Shown here in pieces: positions 30,670 through 31,537 of a stretch of DNA of 31,537 bases. Position 1 is the stretch's first letter; the number at the start of each line of letters is the position of its first letter. The stretch is from the NCBI GenBank assembly GCA_937900675.1, contig CALCEA010000169.1:1-31537 (forward strand), in the 5' to 3' direction. The DNA is from an uncultured Chitinophagaceae bacterium (GTDB taxonomy: Bacteria; Bacteroidota; Bacteroidia; Chitinophagales; Chitinophagaceae). The translations under genes were made by a program, and so were the position numbers. Under the pieces are notes generated by a model. That model did not search any database, was not told the DNA's origin, and was given only the letters and a program-made list of their open reading frames with translations.

Positions 30670-31537
30670 ATGACAGCATATATTTCAGCACAAGAATTAT
30701 TTACAGGATCTAGTTGGATTAGCGAAGTAGTCATTGAAATAGCGGATGGAAAAATTATTGCAATTAAAAAGGAGGGTTACGATCATAAAAATGCTTTTCC
30801 ATTAGTGGTACCTGCATTAATTGATTTACAGATTTATGGTGCGGGTGGAAAATTATTGTCTGAATTTCCCGAAGCTTCCACCATTCAATTGATTTATGAT
30901 TATTGTGTTGCTGGTGGTGCCGCTTATTTTCAACCAACGATCGCCTCTCAAAGCAATGAAATTATTATGGCTGCTATTAAGGCGGTGAAAGATTATAAAA
31001 GCAGTGGTGGTAAGGGTTGTATGGGTTTACACATTGAGGGGCCTTGGATTAATCCTATTAAAAAAGGAGCACATAATGAAGCAGTGATTCATTCTCCTAC
31101 TATGGAAGAGGTTAAAGCTATTATAGATTATGGTGCAGATGATATTGGAATGATTACTGTTGCTCCTGAAATTTGTTCTAAAGAAATCATTGACTTCATT
31201 CAATCAAAGGGTATTGTAGTTTCTGCGGGCCATACTAATGCGGACTATGAAACAGCCAACACTTTTTTTGATAATGGTATTAAAGTAGCTACACATTTAT
31301 ATAACGCCATGAGTGCTTTACAACATAGAGCACCCGGAGTGGTAGGCGCTTTATTCAATCATCCACGCGCCATGTGTAGTTTGGTGGCAGATGGATACCA
31401 TGTTGATTTTTCGGCAATTCAAATTGCAAAAAAATTGATGGGCGACAGATTGTTTTGTATTACCGATGCAGTGACTACAACGAATACGGGTTTCTATCAA
31501 CATTATTTAGTGGGAGATAAATACGAATCTGCTGGAA
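30670..31537 (+). CDS. nagA: N-acetylglucosamine-6-phosphate deacetylase (3' end outside window)
   Basis: Removes acetate from GlcNAc-6-phosphate so the amino sugar can be recycled or used as a carbon source. The first 289 residues are present and the frame is open at the window end; family members are about 370-390. Visible motifs are IDLQIYGAGG (51-60), HIEGPW with metal ligand Glu123, SAGHTNADYE with His188, THLYNAM with His209, ADGYHVD (240-246), and ITDAV with the catalytic Asp266. The ATG lies 27 nt after the amidase gene on the same strand, and no promoter box is evident in the gap, so cotranscription is likely. Confidence 0.93.
   Translation, partial: MTAYISAQELFTGSSWISEVVIEIADGKIIAIKKEGYDHKNAFPLVVPALIDLQIYGAGGKLLSEFPEASTIQLIYDYCVAGGAAYFQPTIASQSNEIIMAAIKAVKDYKSSGGKGCMGLHIEGPWINPIKKGAHNEAVIHSPTMEEVKAIIDYGADDIGMITVAPEICSKEIIDFIQSKGIVVSAGHTNADYETANTFFDNGIKVATHLYNAMSALQHRAPGVVGALFNHPRAMCSLVADGYHVDFSAIQIAKKLMGDRLFCITDAVTTTNTGFYQHYLVGDKYESAG

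Overview
The window is core-type chromosomal DNA from a low-GC member of the Bacteroidota, most likely a Chitinophagaceae-like organism (inference). Four things point there. Most start codons lack a Shine-Dalgarno sequence. The -7 promoter element typical of the phylum, TAnnTTTG, recurs upstream of genes. Several families are typical of the phylum (DUF5690, TlpA-type thioredoxin with a DUF4369/DUF5106-like front, GH3). The lipid A/Kdo and LPS-export genes indicate a Gram-negative envelope. I see no insertion sequence, prophage, CRISPR array, tRNA or rRNA. The longest stretch without a gene is about 170 bp (17764-17936).

Layout. 1-2798 (minus): rlmD, an active-type rhomboid protease, and a rhomboid-like pseudoprotease cut by the window edge. 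2882-5276: a periplasmic thioredoxin-like protein (+) converging with metF (-). 5328-8422 (+): lptB, a GH3-type acyl-adenylating enzyme and fabG, closed by a perfect-palindrome terminator shared with adk (-). 9199-10937: msrB (+) converging with and overlapping a DUF5690 membrane protein (-). 11000-13667 (+): a MurG-like glycosyltransferase, mnmH and a PlsC-like acyltransferase, tightly packed. 13769-17763 (+): OmpA-like lipoprotein, UvrD/PcrA helicase, Nfu iron-sulfur protein. 17937-24049 (-): a tripartite RND efflux operon preceded by a small secreted protein of unknown function. 24070-28049 (-): kdnB, an MFS sugar porter, kdsB and a fatty-acid hydroxylase/sterol desaturase family protein, apparently one operon. 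28137-29252 (-): dnaN. 29341-31537 (+): recX, a nitrilase-family amidase and the 5' part of nagA.

Themes. Many genes serve the envelope: LPS export (lptB), Kdo or Kdo8N activation (kdnB/kdsB), fatty acid synthesis (fabG), phospholipid acylation, OmpA, efflux, and recycling of amino sugars (nagA). The rest are housekeeping genes for translation, repair, replication and one-carbon metabolism. Several starts were moved downstream of the longest ORF because a TAnnTTTG box overlaps or follows the upstream start. At six or so genes the box lies only 2-8 nt before the start codon, which suggests leaderless or near-leaderless mRNAs. I found no clearly novel defence or mobile system. The best leads are the rhomboid pseudoprotease pair, the short-leader promoter architecture, the unknown secreted protein ahead of the efflux operon, the GH3 gene between lptB and fabG, and the kdnB-porter-kdsB-hydroxylase operon.
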